Origin: Micromussa lordhowensis
Lineage: Eukaryota > Cnidaria > Anthozoa > Scleractinia > Lobophylliidae
DNA length: 64,000 nucleotides
Assembly (NCBI GenBank): GCA_964020085.1
Contig: OZ026603.1
Span: forward strand, 6,498,046 to 6,562,045
Direction of reading: 5' to 3'
In this document: positions 9,662-18,250 of the stretch, one piece after another
Layout: each line of letters starts with the position of its first letter
How positions within the stretch are numbered: position 1 is the first letter of the stretch
Notes under the pieces: model-generated
What the model was told of the DNA's origin: nothing
What the model saw: only the letters and a program-made list of their open reading frames with translations
Database searches by the model: none
Position numbers and translations under genes: made by a program

Positions 9662-12600
9662 CTATAAATTATTATTTATTTTATGATTCCCATATGCGTA
9701 ACTACTGATACCATCATCTAAAATATATCTTTTATCATCAAAAGGTGATAATGATACTTTATTAATTTGGTAACTAGATATCTGATGATACTCTGACCGG
9801 ATAGTTCGCATCTTATGCCTCATAGTATTACATTTTTGTAAGGTATCACGATAATCAGAGAGAGATAATTCACTCTTAATGACATTCTTCTTGACACCTT
9901 TAGCAGTCTTGTTTTCCTTGTTTTCTGTCTTGTAACTATACATTTTACTTTTTAGACCAACAAATTCAGTGATTGGATCACCAGCTGCTTCATCTTTGAA
10001 TTTACCAATTACTTTTTTATTTTCTGCAAAAAAGAACTCTGACGATTTGGGATAATCACTATTGTCAAACCTTTCCTTATCTTTATATAAATCACTATAA
10101 AGATCTTCTGCTTTTATATGGTAAAATAAAGAATCAGTATCAGTAAAAAGTAACTTTGCATCAGGGTATTTTTTTCTGATATAGTTGTAATGGAAGTCAT
10201 ACATTAATGTTTTACTTAGATCTAGAATAGAGAATCCAACATAAGAGGGTTTATCTAAGACTAGTCTAGCCTTTTTCATTTGTACCCCAACTAAATTTTC
10301 ATCAAATATTTTACTAGAAACGTACATTGGTTGCCTTGTCAAGTTCAATAAATGATCTGGATCAGTTTCTAATTTGATATTAGATCTTTTTCTAATGTTT
10401 TCCATGGTTTTACCAAACACAGAGTTATTCATCAGCTTAAAGAAGTCTTTCTCAAAACTATTCTTAGCCATTGTTCTCTTTTCAGTGTTAAAATCAATGT
10501 ATCTTTTCATCCAAGGCTTCTGTGTAAATTCCAATACTCTGTGAATCTTCTTTAACTTCATACCAAGAGATAAATAAAGCTGCAAATTTCTGTAATGTAA
10601 TACATACTTTTCTTTATTCCTTAGATTAGGAACCAACTTGTGAACTCTACCACTGCTAATATTTTCTTTCTCTTTTAAATCTTTGCAATACTTTGACAAC
10701 ATATCATCAGTGATTAAAATCTTTTCTGGTGCTAATGGATAATCATTATGCAAATCGTGTAGCTCTTCCGGATATTCTAAATCTACCTCTAAAATAACAC
10801 CTTTTCTAGTATCATTTGTGTAATTTTCTAAGATGAAATCTTCAGAGGGAATCCATCGGAAATCTCCAGTTGGAAGTGACTGTGACATAGCCCATCCATA
10901 AAGATTATTTGCATCCAAATACATTAAATAACTACTTTCCAACTCTGGATTGTAACCCTTCATATACTTGTTGTTTGCTACAGCATGTCTGTGTGTAATA
11001 GTACTAATACCACCTCTCATACCCTTTTCAATGAATAGTTGTTGATCTATATCTGAAATTAAATCCAGATTTACATTAGTCATTTTCAGTAATGCATCCC
11101 AAGATAACCCAGGCACTGAATAATAATGACAAGGATCTAGCCCATAGTCCTTCAAACATATAGTTCTGAAATTTTCAAATACATCCGCTAAGAGTAGAAC
11201 ATCAGTCCGCAAATATAAATCATGATAATCACCTAAGTCTTTAATTTGGAAGGCACTCCATACTCGTTTTGCGTGCTCATAGTCACTCTCTGAAATATTT
11301 GTATCATTCAAAATACTATAAAAATATTCTCTTGCGGGTAAAGACTTCTCACTGAATCGCTGGAATGAGTCCATGTAATCATAAGGGTAAACACCTTTTC
11401 GCTTTATTAATCTAAATTGATCATCATTTGGAAAAGCTTTCTTTGAATAAAAGAATGCATTATCACTTAAATTACTGCTTAGTCGATCTAAACTCTGACT
11501 CATAAATGAAAAACTGTCAATGAAAGTCAAATGATTACCTAGTCTAAAGCCAATATATTTCTCAAAATTACTTGCTATAACACCAACATCAATATTAACA
11601 TCTTGTCTTACTAAATGACCAATCTTTTGCATGATAAAATGGCAGTCATAGCCTTTAAGATTATGAAAGATTACAGGAATTTTTAACTTTTCTGCACTAA
11701 TAGCCCATTTAAGATTACAATCACTATGAGCAGCGCCACGATATTTACCAGTAATATGGCAATGATCTCTAACTTTTTGTTTTGAAGGTTTTTGCTCATT
11801 AAATATTCTCGCACAAATATGACATTTAGTAGAATTTTGGAAATCTCTTTCATTTTTCTCTGTCATAACTAATGGTTTCTGGAATTGTTCGCTAACTATT
11901 CTTTGACAATCTTTTACTTCACTCAACATTTTCATGATAAATTTTTCGATACAATCTTCTCCACGGTAAATTTCTACTGGTTTGGAATATCTCTTATCAT
12001 ATCTACAGACTAATTTATATCCGTAACTACAGGCCTTATGACTCTGATAAGTACTCGTGTAAGATTGACCATCACTAGGTTGGCAACCGTCTATTTTTTC
12101 TGTGATTGCTTCAAAATCAGCGTAAATTACAAAAGGCGCAGGTAACATTTTCTTGTGATTTTTGAAATAAATTTTTGATCCTGCCTCAGGCATCTTGATC
12201 GCTTGAGTACCATTAAGGAGCAGGCAGTCTTGCTTGTGATCTTCTAGGACACTAGCAGAACTACAACAATGTAGACAACGCAAACAAAAATATTTCTTTT
12301 CTTTGTGATCATTGAATGAAAACATAAATCGATCGAAATCCTTGATGAGCACATAGTGGCTCTTGTCTCCTTCTTCAATCCATAGTAATTCTAAGTGGTC
12401 TGTAAAATTAGTTTCTGATATTCTGATAGGATAAGCTTCTCCATCATAACCAAATACACAGATATTAATCTTATTTTGCTTTTCAATCTTAAAAATATCT
12501 TTTACAGTGACTGGAAAAGTGATACCGGTATAATCTAAACGTTTAACTGATTCTCTATCTGCCTTAGTTATTCTTTGAGGGTCTTTTATTAATGGATTTA

Positions 12601-13681
12601 GGTGCCTGTTATGACACCATAAGAAACATTTATTGTCTGTATTTTTGAGATTGATTAAACCCTTCATAGGGTTACGTATTTCTTCAGGTAGTTCAATATA
12701 TGATGATCCTCTTAATGGAAAGTAAGAGACAATATTAATGATATGTAATTTTACTGATTCAAATACCCAACCAGAACCTTCAGATAGCCAAACAGCTATT
12801 AACTCTAAAATTCTTTCAATACCATTATGTATAGACTCTTCTATATCTAGTCTATTTGTAACAGTAAAGGGGCCAGCGTTAAAATAAGGTTCTCTGTAAA
12901 TGACACCATCTTCAGTACTTTTTGATAATCGAACCCTTAGTGTAGTATTGTATTTGAATCCCCTTTTGACTGTTAATAATTTCATTAAAATATCAAATAT
13001 TGCTCGTTTAGTACTACTTAACTGTACCCCTGGGTCATAACTATTAACAATTGGCACTTCATAAGATTTGACATTACCTCTTAATGCATTGGATCGCTCA
13101 GTAATAGTGATGTCTTTAGGTATAAATTTCAAATTTCTTCTGAATTCTCTTATAGTTTCAGGCCTATAATATGGAGCGATTTGATCAATCACATTTTTAA
13201 CCTTTCTTTGAAGTCTTGTAGGTACAGGTTTTATAGGTCTTATTATTTTTAGCCTCGGTAAAGGCACTGGAGCGGTTGGTGGTTTTGTACGTGGTTTTGG
13301 TACTGGGGCAGGTGGTCTATATTCAGTAGGTCTTAATGGTTCTGGTAAATTGACTGAGGGACTTATCTGATCATCTATTAAAGTACCTCCAAGGTATGAG
13401 TCTCTTAGTCTCCTTTCTGCAATTGATCGGATTAGTCGATTTTCAACATAATCTCCATGTTTCTTAGATCTTAGTGGTTGTGGGTTGACAGGTGGGACTG
13501 GTAGTGGCTGACCTTGCGGACCTTTTTTTGCTTCATTAAGCTTATGAAAATCTGTCTTTAAATGCTGATATTTTCCCCCTTTTGAATATTTTTTCTTGCA
13601 TGTATTACAATACCAATGAGATGGTTTTGGTAATGTGTCCACAGATATCTTTTTGGGTTTAATTTTAACTTTAAAATCCAT
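9662..13681 (-). CDS. protein-primed family B DNA polymerase with Endo VII-like insert
   Basis: This 1339-aa polymerase would replicate the element from its termini by protein priming (DNA_pol_B_2 type). The N-terminus has a C2H2-type finger (residues about 24-46) and a Pro-rich linker (about 55-160), then a conserved pre-polymerase region with a Cys/His cluster (466-486). Exonuclease motifs are YADFEA (Exo I, about 520-525), HNLKGYD (Exo II, about 673-679) and YLRTDVLLLADV (Exo III, about 823-834). Polymerase motifs are LDANNLYG (A, about 922-929), KLMNNSVFGK (B, about 1082-1091) and DTDS (C, about 1181-1184). Between Exo I and Exo II lies a module with CHIC, DHCHITGKYRG and HSDCN (620-656), resembling recombination endonuclease VII. 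All catalytic motifs are present. The ATG follows TATATAG directly. Confidence 0.96.
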   Translation of the reverse strand: MDFKVKIKPKKISVDTLPKPSHWYCNTCKKKYSKGGKYQHLKTDFHKLNEAKKGPQGQPLPVPPVNPQPLRSKKHGDYVENRLIRSIAERRLRDSYLGGTLIDDQISPSVNLPEPLRPTEYRPPAPVPKPRTKPPTAPVPLPRLKIIRPIKPVPTRLQRKVKNVIDQIAPYYRPETIREFRRNLKFIPKDITITERSNALRGNVKSYEVPIVNSYDPGVQLSSTKRAIFDILMKLLTVKRGFKYNTTLRVRLSKSTEDGVIYREPYFNAGPFTVTNRLDIEESIHNGIERILELIAVWLSEGSGWVFESVKLHIINIVSYFPLRGSSYIELPEEIRNPMKGLINLKNTDNKCFLWCHNRHLNPLIKDPQRITKADRESVKRLDYTGITFPVTVKDIFKIEKQNKINICVFGYDGEAYPIRISETNFTDHLELLWIEEGDKSHYVLIKDFDRFMFSFNDHKEKKYFCLRCLHCCSSASVLEDHKQDCLLLNGTQAIKMPEAGSKIYFKNHKKMLPAPFVIYADFEAITEKIDGCQPSDGQSYTSTYQSHKACSYGYKLVCRYDKRYSKPVEIYRGEDCIEKFIMKMLSEVKDCQRIVSEQFQKPLVMTEKNERDFQNSTKCHICARIFNEQKPSKQKVRDHCHITGKYRGAAHSDCNLKWAISAEKLKIPVIFHNLKGYDCHFIMQKIGHLVRQDVNIDVGVIASNFEKYIGFRLGNHLTFIDSFSFMSQSLDRLSSNLSDNAFFYSKKAFPNDDQFRLIKRKGVYPYDYMDSFQRFSEKSLPAREYFYSILNDTNISESDYEHAKRVWSAFQIKDLGDYHDLYLRTDVLLLADVFENFRTICLKDYGLDPCHYYSVPGLSWDALLKMTNVNLDLISDIDQQLFIEKGMRGGISTITHRHAVANNKYMKGYNPELESSYLMYLDANNLYGWAMSQSLPTGDFRWIPSEDFILENYTNDTRKGVILEVDLEYPEELHDLHNDYPLAPEKILITDDMLSKYCKDLKEKENISSGRVHKLVPNLRNKEKYVLHYRNLQLYLSLGMKLKKIHRVLEFTQKPWMKRYIDFNTEKRTMAKNSFEKDFFKLMNNSVFGKTMENIRKRSNIKLETDPDHLLNLTRQPMYVSSKIFDENLVGVQMKKARLVLDKPSYVGFSILDLSKTLMYDFHYNYIRKKYPDAKLLFTDTDSLFYHIKAEDLYSDLYKDKERFDNSDYPKSSEFFFAENKKVIGKFKDEAAGDPITEFVGLKSKMYSYKTENKENKTAKGVKKNVIKSELSLSDYRDTLQKCNTMRHKMRTIRSEYHQISSYQINKVSLSPFDDKRYILDDGISSYAYGNHKINNNL

Positions 13682-13735
13682 CTATATATAATAATATATG
13701 TCTAATTTTTTTTTAAATTCTTAATTTTTTATTTA

Positions 13736-13945
13736 TTATAAATCAATTAGTGTACCAGTAACTGGATTAGTGTATTTTAGAATGTTACGCTCATGTTTCT
13801 TTGTCTTTAGATGCATATATTTTCCTCTATAAGTGTAATTTTTTCCATTTCCACATACATCACAGTACCATTCAGTATTTTTCAGTCTCTCATTTGTAAT
13901 TTTGTTCCATTTTTCTCGTTTCAATTGTTCTTCTGTTTTTTCCAT
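13736..13945 (-). CDS. small C2H2-type zinc-finger protein, 69 aa
   Basis: The finger is WYCDVCG...RGKYMHLKTKKHE: Cys-x2-Cys followed by two His in an HLKTKKH arrangement. It closely resembles the finger at the polymerase N-terminus (WYCNTC...GGKYQHLKTDFH), so one probably derives from the other, or both recognise the same partner. The remainder is a charged N-terminus and a short tail. The ATG is preceded by TATATAG. It sits between integrase and polymerase genes on the same strand. Nucleic-acid binding is likely from the fold; the specific role is unknown. Confidence 0.7.
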   Translation of the reverse strand: MEKTEEQLKREKWNKITNERLKNTEWYCDVCGNGKNYTYRGKYMHLKTKKHERNILKYTNPVTGTLIDL

Positions 13946-13987
13946 CTATATAATTATTTATAATATTCTAATTTTTTTAAATAATTT

Positions 13988-14953
13988 TTATAAATTTTTT
14001 AAATCCCCAGCTGGCACCCAACTGTTAAATTCGTCTGGGTAACCTTTCCATTTGACTAATGCTTTTCCTTTTGACTTTCTGATAATTTTCTCTATTCTAT
14101 AGACCTCCTGATCTGTCTTTTGTAACTCTTCTCTGTAGAAAGTACCCTTAATCACTTCACCATTTAAGTCTTTTATCTTATAAGTAATAGGATTAGTGAA
14201 TCTAATTTCGTCTATGATGAAAACTTCTTCAGTCCAATTAGGAGTATAGCCTTTATCAAAGGTCACCCTTTTGTATTTGCTTATTCGGACTCTATCACCT
14301 ACTCTAAATTCGGGTTTTCTATTTGTTTTTGTTTTTTTGATTTCTCTCGCTAAATCACCATATAAATTAAAATAAACTTTTCCATAGTTTTCAGGTTTTC
14401 TAGCTTGGATAGGCGTCATTCCTATTGATCTATGTCGGCTGTTGTTATAAGAGGCGAGTATTTTCGGAAGGATGTCAACGTAGACTGTATTGTTTTGCAT
14501 AGTGAATCTCTTATACATTTTATCTTTGATAGTTCTATTCCATCTCTCACAAACTGATGATTTCTCTTCATTTTCAGTGGAATAGACCTTTATCTTATCT
14601 TTAGCTAAGAGATCCAACACATTTTTGTTATAATATTCTTTTCCTTTGTCTACCCATAACATTTTAGGCTTATTAGAGAAAAATAAGCTTTCAAACGCTT
14701 TAGCGACTTCTAAGCCAGTTTTTGTCTTTAGAGGTACTATCCAACCATATTTACTGAAAAGGTCTAAGACCATTAGTAGATATTTATAACCTCGGTTCCA
14801 TTTGCTAAGCTTTTGCATATCAACTAAGTCTGAACACCAGATATCATCTACATTATGTGAAATGACTCTTCGCTTGGTAAAATTTCGTTTTATAGGTTTG
14901 TGTAACTCATTAGCCAGACCTTCCCATGTGTCTAAATTTTTAGCGTTTTTTTT
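13988..14953 (-). CDS. Polinton integrase (DDE, rve) with C-terminal chromodomain, no start of its own
   Basis: This retroviral-type integrase inserts the element and makes the 6-bp target duplication. The open frame runs from 14953, just inside an in-frame TAA at 14954-14956, to the stop at 13988. The first ATG is at 14818, but starting there removes the first catalytic Asp, which lies just upstream in WCSDLVDM. The second Asp is in LWVDKGKE and the Glu in SSVCERWNRT, so the triad is complete only in the longer frame. The tail VYRIEKIIRK...VKWKGYPDEFNSWVP is a chromodomain, which could direct insertion to modified chromatin. No ATG or TATATA motif lies at the true domain start. The upstream PLA2-like ORF ends within this frame's first codons at an A10 run, in a frame one base away. 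Expression by frameshift or polymerase slippage, or a damaged junction, are the options. Confidence 0.9.
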   Translation of the reverse strand, partial: KKNAKNLDTWEGLANELHKPIKRNFTKRRVISHNVDDIWCSDLVDMQKLSKWNRGYKYLLMVLDLFSKYGWIVPLKTKTGLEVAKAFESLFFSNKPKMLWVDKGKEYYNKNVLDLLAKDKIKVYSTENEEKSSVCERWNRTIKDKMYKRFTMQNNTVYVDILPKILASYNNSRHRSIGMTPIQARKPENYGKVYFNLYGDLAREIKKTKTNRKPEFRVGDRVRISKYKRVTFDKGYTPNWTEEVFIIDEIRFTNPITYKIKDLNGEVIKGTFYREELQKTDQEVYRIEKIIRKSKGKALVKWKGYPDEFNSWVPAGDLKNL

Positions 14954-15683
14954 TTACTCCTAAACCAAGTTTTTGCTTTGTATTAATAGTGTTTCTAGCT
15001 AACCAATGGCCCCACTGTCTCTCATTCCAGGGAATTGCATCTAAAGCTCGGACCATTTTCTTGTCAGCAACATTTTTACATGATTTTACATTACCTCCCT
15101 TATCAGCACATACTGAGTAATCAACATCGTGTTGCATGGCTATGGCATCTGTCTTACCTGTTGGCTGATCATAGATTTCATAGATTTGCCCAGTATCACG
15201 ATCCCATTTTACTTGTCGTTCTAAATCATTGTAAGGACCAGTATATTTGTGACCTGGAAGAGTCCAACCAGCTTTCGGTTTAGGTAACTTACCTATTGCT
15301 TTATGAATATCAAGACCCCTTCCCCTTCCCCTTCCACTGATTTTTTTAGAAAGATCATCTGCCAGTGAGTCAATTGCTCTATTCAAATACCTTTTACCAA
15401 TGCCTTTAACTTTGTCTTTTACATAGTCAGATTTTATTGCTCGACTAGCTCCCCTTCTACCTAGGTTGTACAATCCTTTTGCACCAGCAGCCAACCCTTT
15501 GACAATTAGTTCATCAAAACCGCTTCCTTGCATTTCCGCTTTAGATATAAAACGAAATTTTGTAATTCCACATTCAGCACAAATACATCGCATTGCATTT
15601 CTACCATTTTTTGTAATTACAAAAGTTTCAGAATTAGGTACACATTCTGTCCTTTTTCTTTGTCGAACGCAATAAGATAACAT
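14940..15683 (-). CDS. zinc-ribbon plus phospholipase A2-like protein
   Basis: This 247-aa protein starts with a zinc-ribbon of DUF5679 type (C5, C14, then C33, C35 and C38 in CICAECG). A small hydrophobic and then basic middle follows, with a GRGRGRG linker. The C-terminal domain resembles the PLA2-like domain known from parvovirus capsid N-termini and from related elements: a YTGPYN calcium-loop-like motif (147-152) and a catalytic-type HDVDY (185-189). In parvoviruses this activity helps particles cross membranes. It ends LGLGVKKKR, the last lysines being encoded by an A10 run, and overlaps the integrase frame by 14 bp. The ATG follows TTAATATAT. It may be a separate virion protein or the N-terminal part of an integrase fusion made by frameshifting. 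Confidence 0.75.
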   Translation of the reverse strand: MLSYCVRQRKRTECVPNSETFVITKNGRNAMRCICAECGITKFRFISKAEMQGSGFDELIVKGLAAGAKGLYNLGRRGASRAIKSDYVKDKVKGIGKRYLNRAIDSLADDLSKKISGRGRGRGLDIHKAIGKLPKPKAGWTLPGHKYTGPYNDLERQVKWDRDTGQIYEIYDQPTGKTDAIAMQHDVDYSVCADKGGNVKSCKNVADKKMVRALDAIPWNERQWGHWLARNTINTKQKLGLGVKKKR

Positions 15684-15740
15684 ATATTAATTAATATTAT
15701 AATAAATATATGTTAATCTATTGTTAACAAAGTTCCTTTA

Positions 15741-15977
15741 CTATAATATAGCTCCTATGAGGGGAATTCCCTTAAATGGACTGTTTTTACCCAGTAATAG
15801 CCCTTTTCCTTTTCTACCTCTTCCTACCGTACCTGACTTAACAAATTTAGTTTTTGTTATCCCACATTCTGCGCATTTACATTTCATCATGGCACGACCA
15901 TTTCTTGTCTGTACAACCCTTTCTGAACCAGGAACGCACTCTGTCTGTTTTCGTTGTTTTACACAATAGCTTTTCAT
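15741..15977 (-). CDS. small zinc-ribbon protein with hydrophobic tail, 78 aa
   Basis: The first 45 residues are a second DUF5679-like zinc ribbon, nearly parallel to the one opening the next gene: YCVKQRKQTECVPGSE, then CKCAECGITKTKFV. A basic GRGRKGKG linker leads to a short hydrophobic C-terminus (GIPLIGAIL). The length and the basic-then-hydrophobic make-up recall small virion core or membrane-active peptides of adenovirus-like viruses, but there is no clear homology. The start is preceded by AATATAG. It lies 57 bp upstream of the PLA2-like gene on the same strand. Confidence 0.6.
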   Translation of the reverse strand: MKSYCVKQRKQTECVPGSERVVQTRNGRAMMKCKCAECGITKTKFVKSGTVGRGRKGKGLLLGKNSPFKGIPLIGAIL

Positions 15978-16010
15978 CTATATTATAATTATTTTTTTTA
16001 TTATTATATA

Positions 16011-16244
16011 ATGGAAGAAATTGAAATTGACAATGAAATACGTAGAATAGAAGCGATGTATAAACATTACAAACTTCTTTATAGAAAAATTGCCTTTTTA
16101 TGTTGTTCTGGAGAAACTAAAAGAGTGAGAAATCTGAGAAATAGTTTGAAAAAAGATTTAAAAAAAATCCGACAAATCAAACAAATCCAACAAAATATAA
16201 CTCCTTTCGCGCACCTGACGTTGCAGAAGTCCTCAAAGCAATAG
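16011..16244 (+). CDS. small basic coiled-coil protein on the opposite strand, 77 aa
   Basis: This is the only plausible plus-strand gene inside the left, minus-strand arm. It fits exactly between the protease (ending 16233) and the zinc-ribbon gene (starting 15977). The start context TATTATATAATGG is that of the element's other genes. The protein is rich in Lys, Arg, Ile and Leu, with heptad-like spacing through RRIEAMYKHYKLLYRK and NLRNSLKKDLKKIRQI, so a helical or coiled-coil DNA- or protein-binding role is conceivable. No family is recognised. It overlaps the protease 3' end by 12 bp. Confidence 0.5.
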   Translation: MEEIEIDNEIRRIEAMYKHYKLLYRKIAFLCCSGETKRVRNLRNSLKKDLKKIRQIKQIQQNITPFAHLTLQKSSKQ

Positions 16245-16730
16245 TTTAAAATAGTTTTCTATGAATTTTTCATTCTCTTCTGTGTCAAAGCTAAAAACTT
16301 GCAATAAATCGAAATAATCGACTCCTTTATGCATTTCATTCAAGAAATACAAGCAAAAATAGCCACAGGTTGTAGTATAGAGATTCTGTATTTGCTGGTT
16401 TTGGTGTAATAAATTTAAGTTTTTCTCTTTTGCATGGTGTACCAACTCTTGAAAAGGTGGCATACCAAAAGAGTCAAAGTAATTTATTGTTCCATCACGA
16501 ACATAGGTTGTAACCCAATGACTACCACTCATATAATGAGGTTCTAAATTATAAATAAAAAGCGCTAACTTATGATTATGAGGTACAGTCTGATCTCTGC
16601 TTAGGACATTTTTGATAGGTATCTTCAAGTATTTACACCAATCTAAAAGATCAAAATTACTCATTGGGATATCTTTATGGAATTTAGGCTTTTTTACCTT
16701 TTTTTTTTTTTTTTTCCTCCCCTGCCCCAT
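16233..16730 (-). CDS. adenain-type cysteine protease (maturation protease)
   Basis: This C5/Ulp1-fold protease would process virion proteins during particle maturation. Counting from the ATG at 16730, the catalytic residues are His71 in GSHW, Asp86 in YFDSFG, a Gln near 113-115 and Cys122 in TTCGYFC, the order expected for adenain. The domain itself begins at an internal Met (codon at 16664, MSNFDLLDW), and the 22 codons before it are mostly lysine, read through an A17 run. Neither candidate ATG has the TATATA motif seen at almost all other genes. The preceding ORF ends inside the same A17 run in a different frame, so the protease may be made by frameshift or slippage from that ORF. It is complete in length for the family. 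Confidence 0.9.
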   Translation of the reverse strand: MGQGRKKKKKKVKKPKFHKDIPMSNFDLLDWCKYLKIPIKNVLSRDQTVPHNHKLALFIYNLEPHYMSGSHWVTTYVRDGTINYFDSFGMPPFQELVHHAKEKNLNLLHQNQQIQNLYTTTCGYFCLYFLNEMHKGVDYFDLLQVFSFDTEENEKFIENYFKLLL

Positions 16731-17407
16731 GTCCCAATAAAAGGTGGTGGAGCCATAGGCATTCCCATACGAGGACCTCCTCCTCCATCCGATTTCCCCA
16801 TTCTAGGACCTCCTCTTCCTTTTATACTTCCTCCTTTTAATGCATCAAGAATCATTGGAATACCAATACTAGCTATTAACGTTCCAATACCATTACCTAC
16901 TTGTCGTTGTGTCAGTCGGAAAAGTAAGTCTTCTCCACCTTTATGAGCTCGGGCTAAATCTCCTATTTGTCCTTTAGTCAGTAGATCACCCAATTGAGCT
17001 AACATAAATAGTTTATTATTTGGTACTTGATACATTTGTCCGCCACTAATTTTCTTAACTATTTGACTAGCACCTTCAGAAGCTAACCCTGCTAGAGCAG
17101 ACAATCCTAGTGTTTTACCGATAGTTGGTGCTACATTCTTTAATACTGGCAATATTGAGCTAAAGATACCAGACCCAGATTGACGCCTGATATTATACTT
17201 TGATATAGTAATTACCATTCCTCGATTAGCTGTTTTGGCCTTAGCGAGTCTCTTAACAGTATTCATTGGCACCATAAGAACATCGGAACCACTTAACGCA
17301 TTTTTACTAAAGCGTAAACTTATTTCTTCTCTGTGTCTGTAAGCCTTAGTTAGTTTTCGTTTTTGCCCTTCAGAAAGTTTGACAGAAATTTGATGTAGTT
17401 CAGTCAT
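16694..17407 (-). CDS. virion-type protein with hydrophobic membrane-active-like segment
   Basis: This 237-aa protein has an N-terminal region common to capsid-associated proteins of cnidarian Polintons (VKLSEGQKRKLTKAYRH, then LRFSKNALSGSDVLMV). A long hydrophobic, Gly/Ala-rich stretch follows (about residues 80-118), with another near 172-190. The C-terminus is Gly/Pro-rich (GGPRMG repeats) and ends in GRGGKKKKKR. Hydrophobic helices of this kind suggest a membrane-interacting internal virion protein, by analogy with adenovirus pVI or pX; this is inference. The start codon is preceded directly by ATATATA. Its last codons lie in an A17 run shared with the protease frame. Confidence 0.6.
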   Translation of the reverse strand: MTELHQISVKLSEGQKRKLTKAYRHREEISLRFSKNALSGSDVLMVPMNTVKRLAKAKTANRGMVITISKYNIRRQSGSGIFSSILPVLKNVAPTIGKTLGLSALAGLASEGASQIVKKISGGQMYQVPNNKLFMLAQLGDLLTKGQIGDLARAHKGGEDLLFRLTQRQVGNGIGTLIASIGIPMILDALKGGSIKGRGGPRMGKSDGGGGPRMGMPMAPPPFIGTWGRGGKKKKKR

Positions 17408-17473
17408 TATATATTATTTAGGGACTTTTTTAAATTCCTAAATAATATTTATTCTATGACTTTGGAATAGTTC

Positions 17474-18196
17474 TTATAAATCAGATCCAATAGATAGAAC
17501 ATCTTCTTCTTCATCATCTAAGATGAAGTTATCGAAAATATCTTCTACTTCTCGATATGATACTTGCATTAATTTTGGTTTTAGAGTAGCTCCAAAAGTT
17601 CCTGTTGTAATTGAAAACCAGGAAGCAATAAATTTCACTTTACTTTTTGGACCAATTTTTACTGAATCATATCCTAAATTTTCCCCATCCCATGTAAAAA
17701 ATTTTGTAGCTATTCGATCATTTCTAAAAAATAGTGAAAACTCCATCTTTGATGGGTAATCTTGATATACTCTTTCTTCATCAACAATTTTATACGGTTT
17801 TTTACAGATTCTTTTCCAAGAACCACCTTGACCGTGTTCATCATATCCCGCTACAGCTTCTCTATGTATTTTTTTATTGTTCTTTAAAGAATATAAATAA
17901 TCAATAAAAAATTCGTCTAATTCTTTGGCTTTTTCTAGATATTCCCCATCACAATTAATTTGCATGCTAGTACCTTGATAATTACCATCTTTATCATAGT
18001 TTTCTTTTAAACCGAACGGAGTATATCCTTTATATTTAACAAATAATGTCCTTCCATTGTATAATATTCCAATCTGTGTTCCATTGTGCTTATTTGGCTT
18101 TGGTTTTCGAAAAGTTATCTTTGAAGTGTCAATATGGAGAAAATCGACTATTTCTTCTTTGTTCTGACTTTCGTTCTGACTCTCTTTAACTCTCAT
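17474..18196 (-). CDS. probable ssDNA-binding, OB-fold-like protein
   Basis: This 240-aa protein is soluble, with an acidic C-terminal tail (DDEEEDVLSIGSDL), which is common in single-strand DNA-binding proteins. The region with KIGPKSKVKFIASWFSI followed by TGTFGATLKPKLMQVSY resembles RPA/SSB-like OB-fold proteins of large DNA viruses. A central part with many aromatic and basic residues (SWKRICKKPYKI, KFFTWDGENLGYDSVKIG) is consistent with nucleic-acid binding. It lies between the major capsid gene and the hydrophobic virion protein on the same strand. The start is preceded by ATAATATAT. A replication role fits the element, but the family call is tentative. Confidence 0.45.
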   Translation of the reverse strand: MRVKESQNESQNKEEIVDFLHIDTSKITFRKPKPNKHNGTQIGILYNGRTLFVKYKGYTPFGLKENYDKDGNYQGTSMQINCDGEYLEKAKELDEFFIDYLYSLKNNKKIHREAVAGYDEHGQGGSWKRICKKPYKIVDEERVYQDYPSKMEFSLFFRNDRIATKFFTWDGENLGYDSVKIGPKSKVKFIASWFSITTGTFGATLKPKLMQVSYREVEDIFDNFILDDEEEDVLSIGSDL

Positions 18197-18250
18197 ATAT
18201 ATTATATTAAAATATTTTTTCTAAATATATATTTTTTTTTTAATTTTTTT

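Noticed and set aside
13988..14818. Integrase starting at the first ATG (14818)
   Set aside because: That start deletes the first catalytic Asp, which lies just upstream in the same frame. The longer open frame is preferred.
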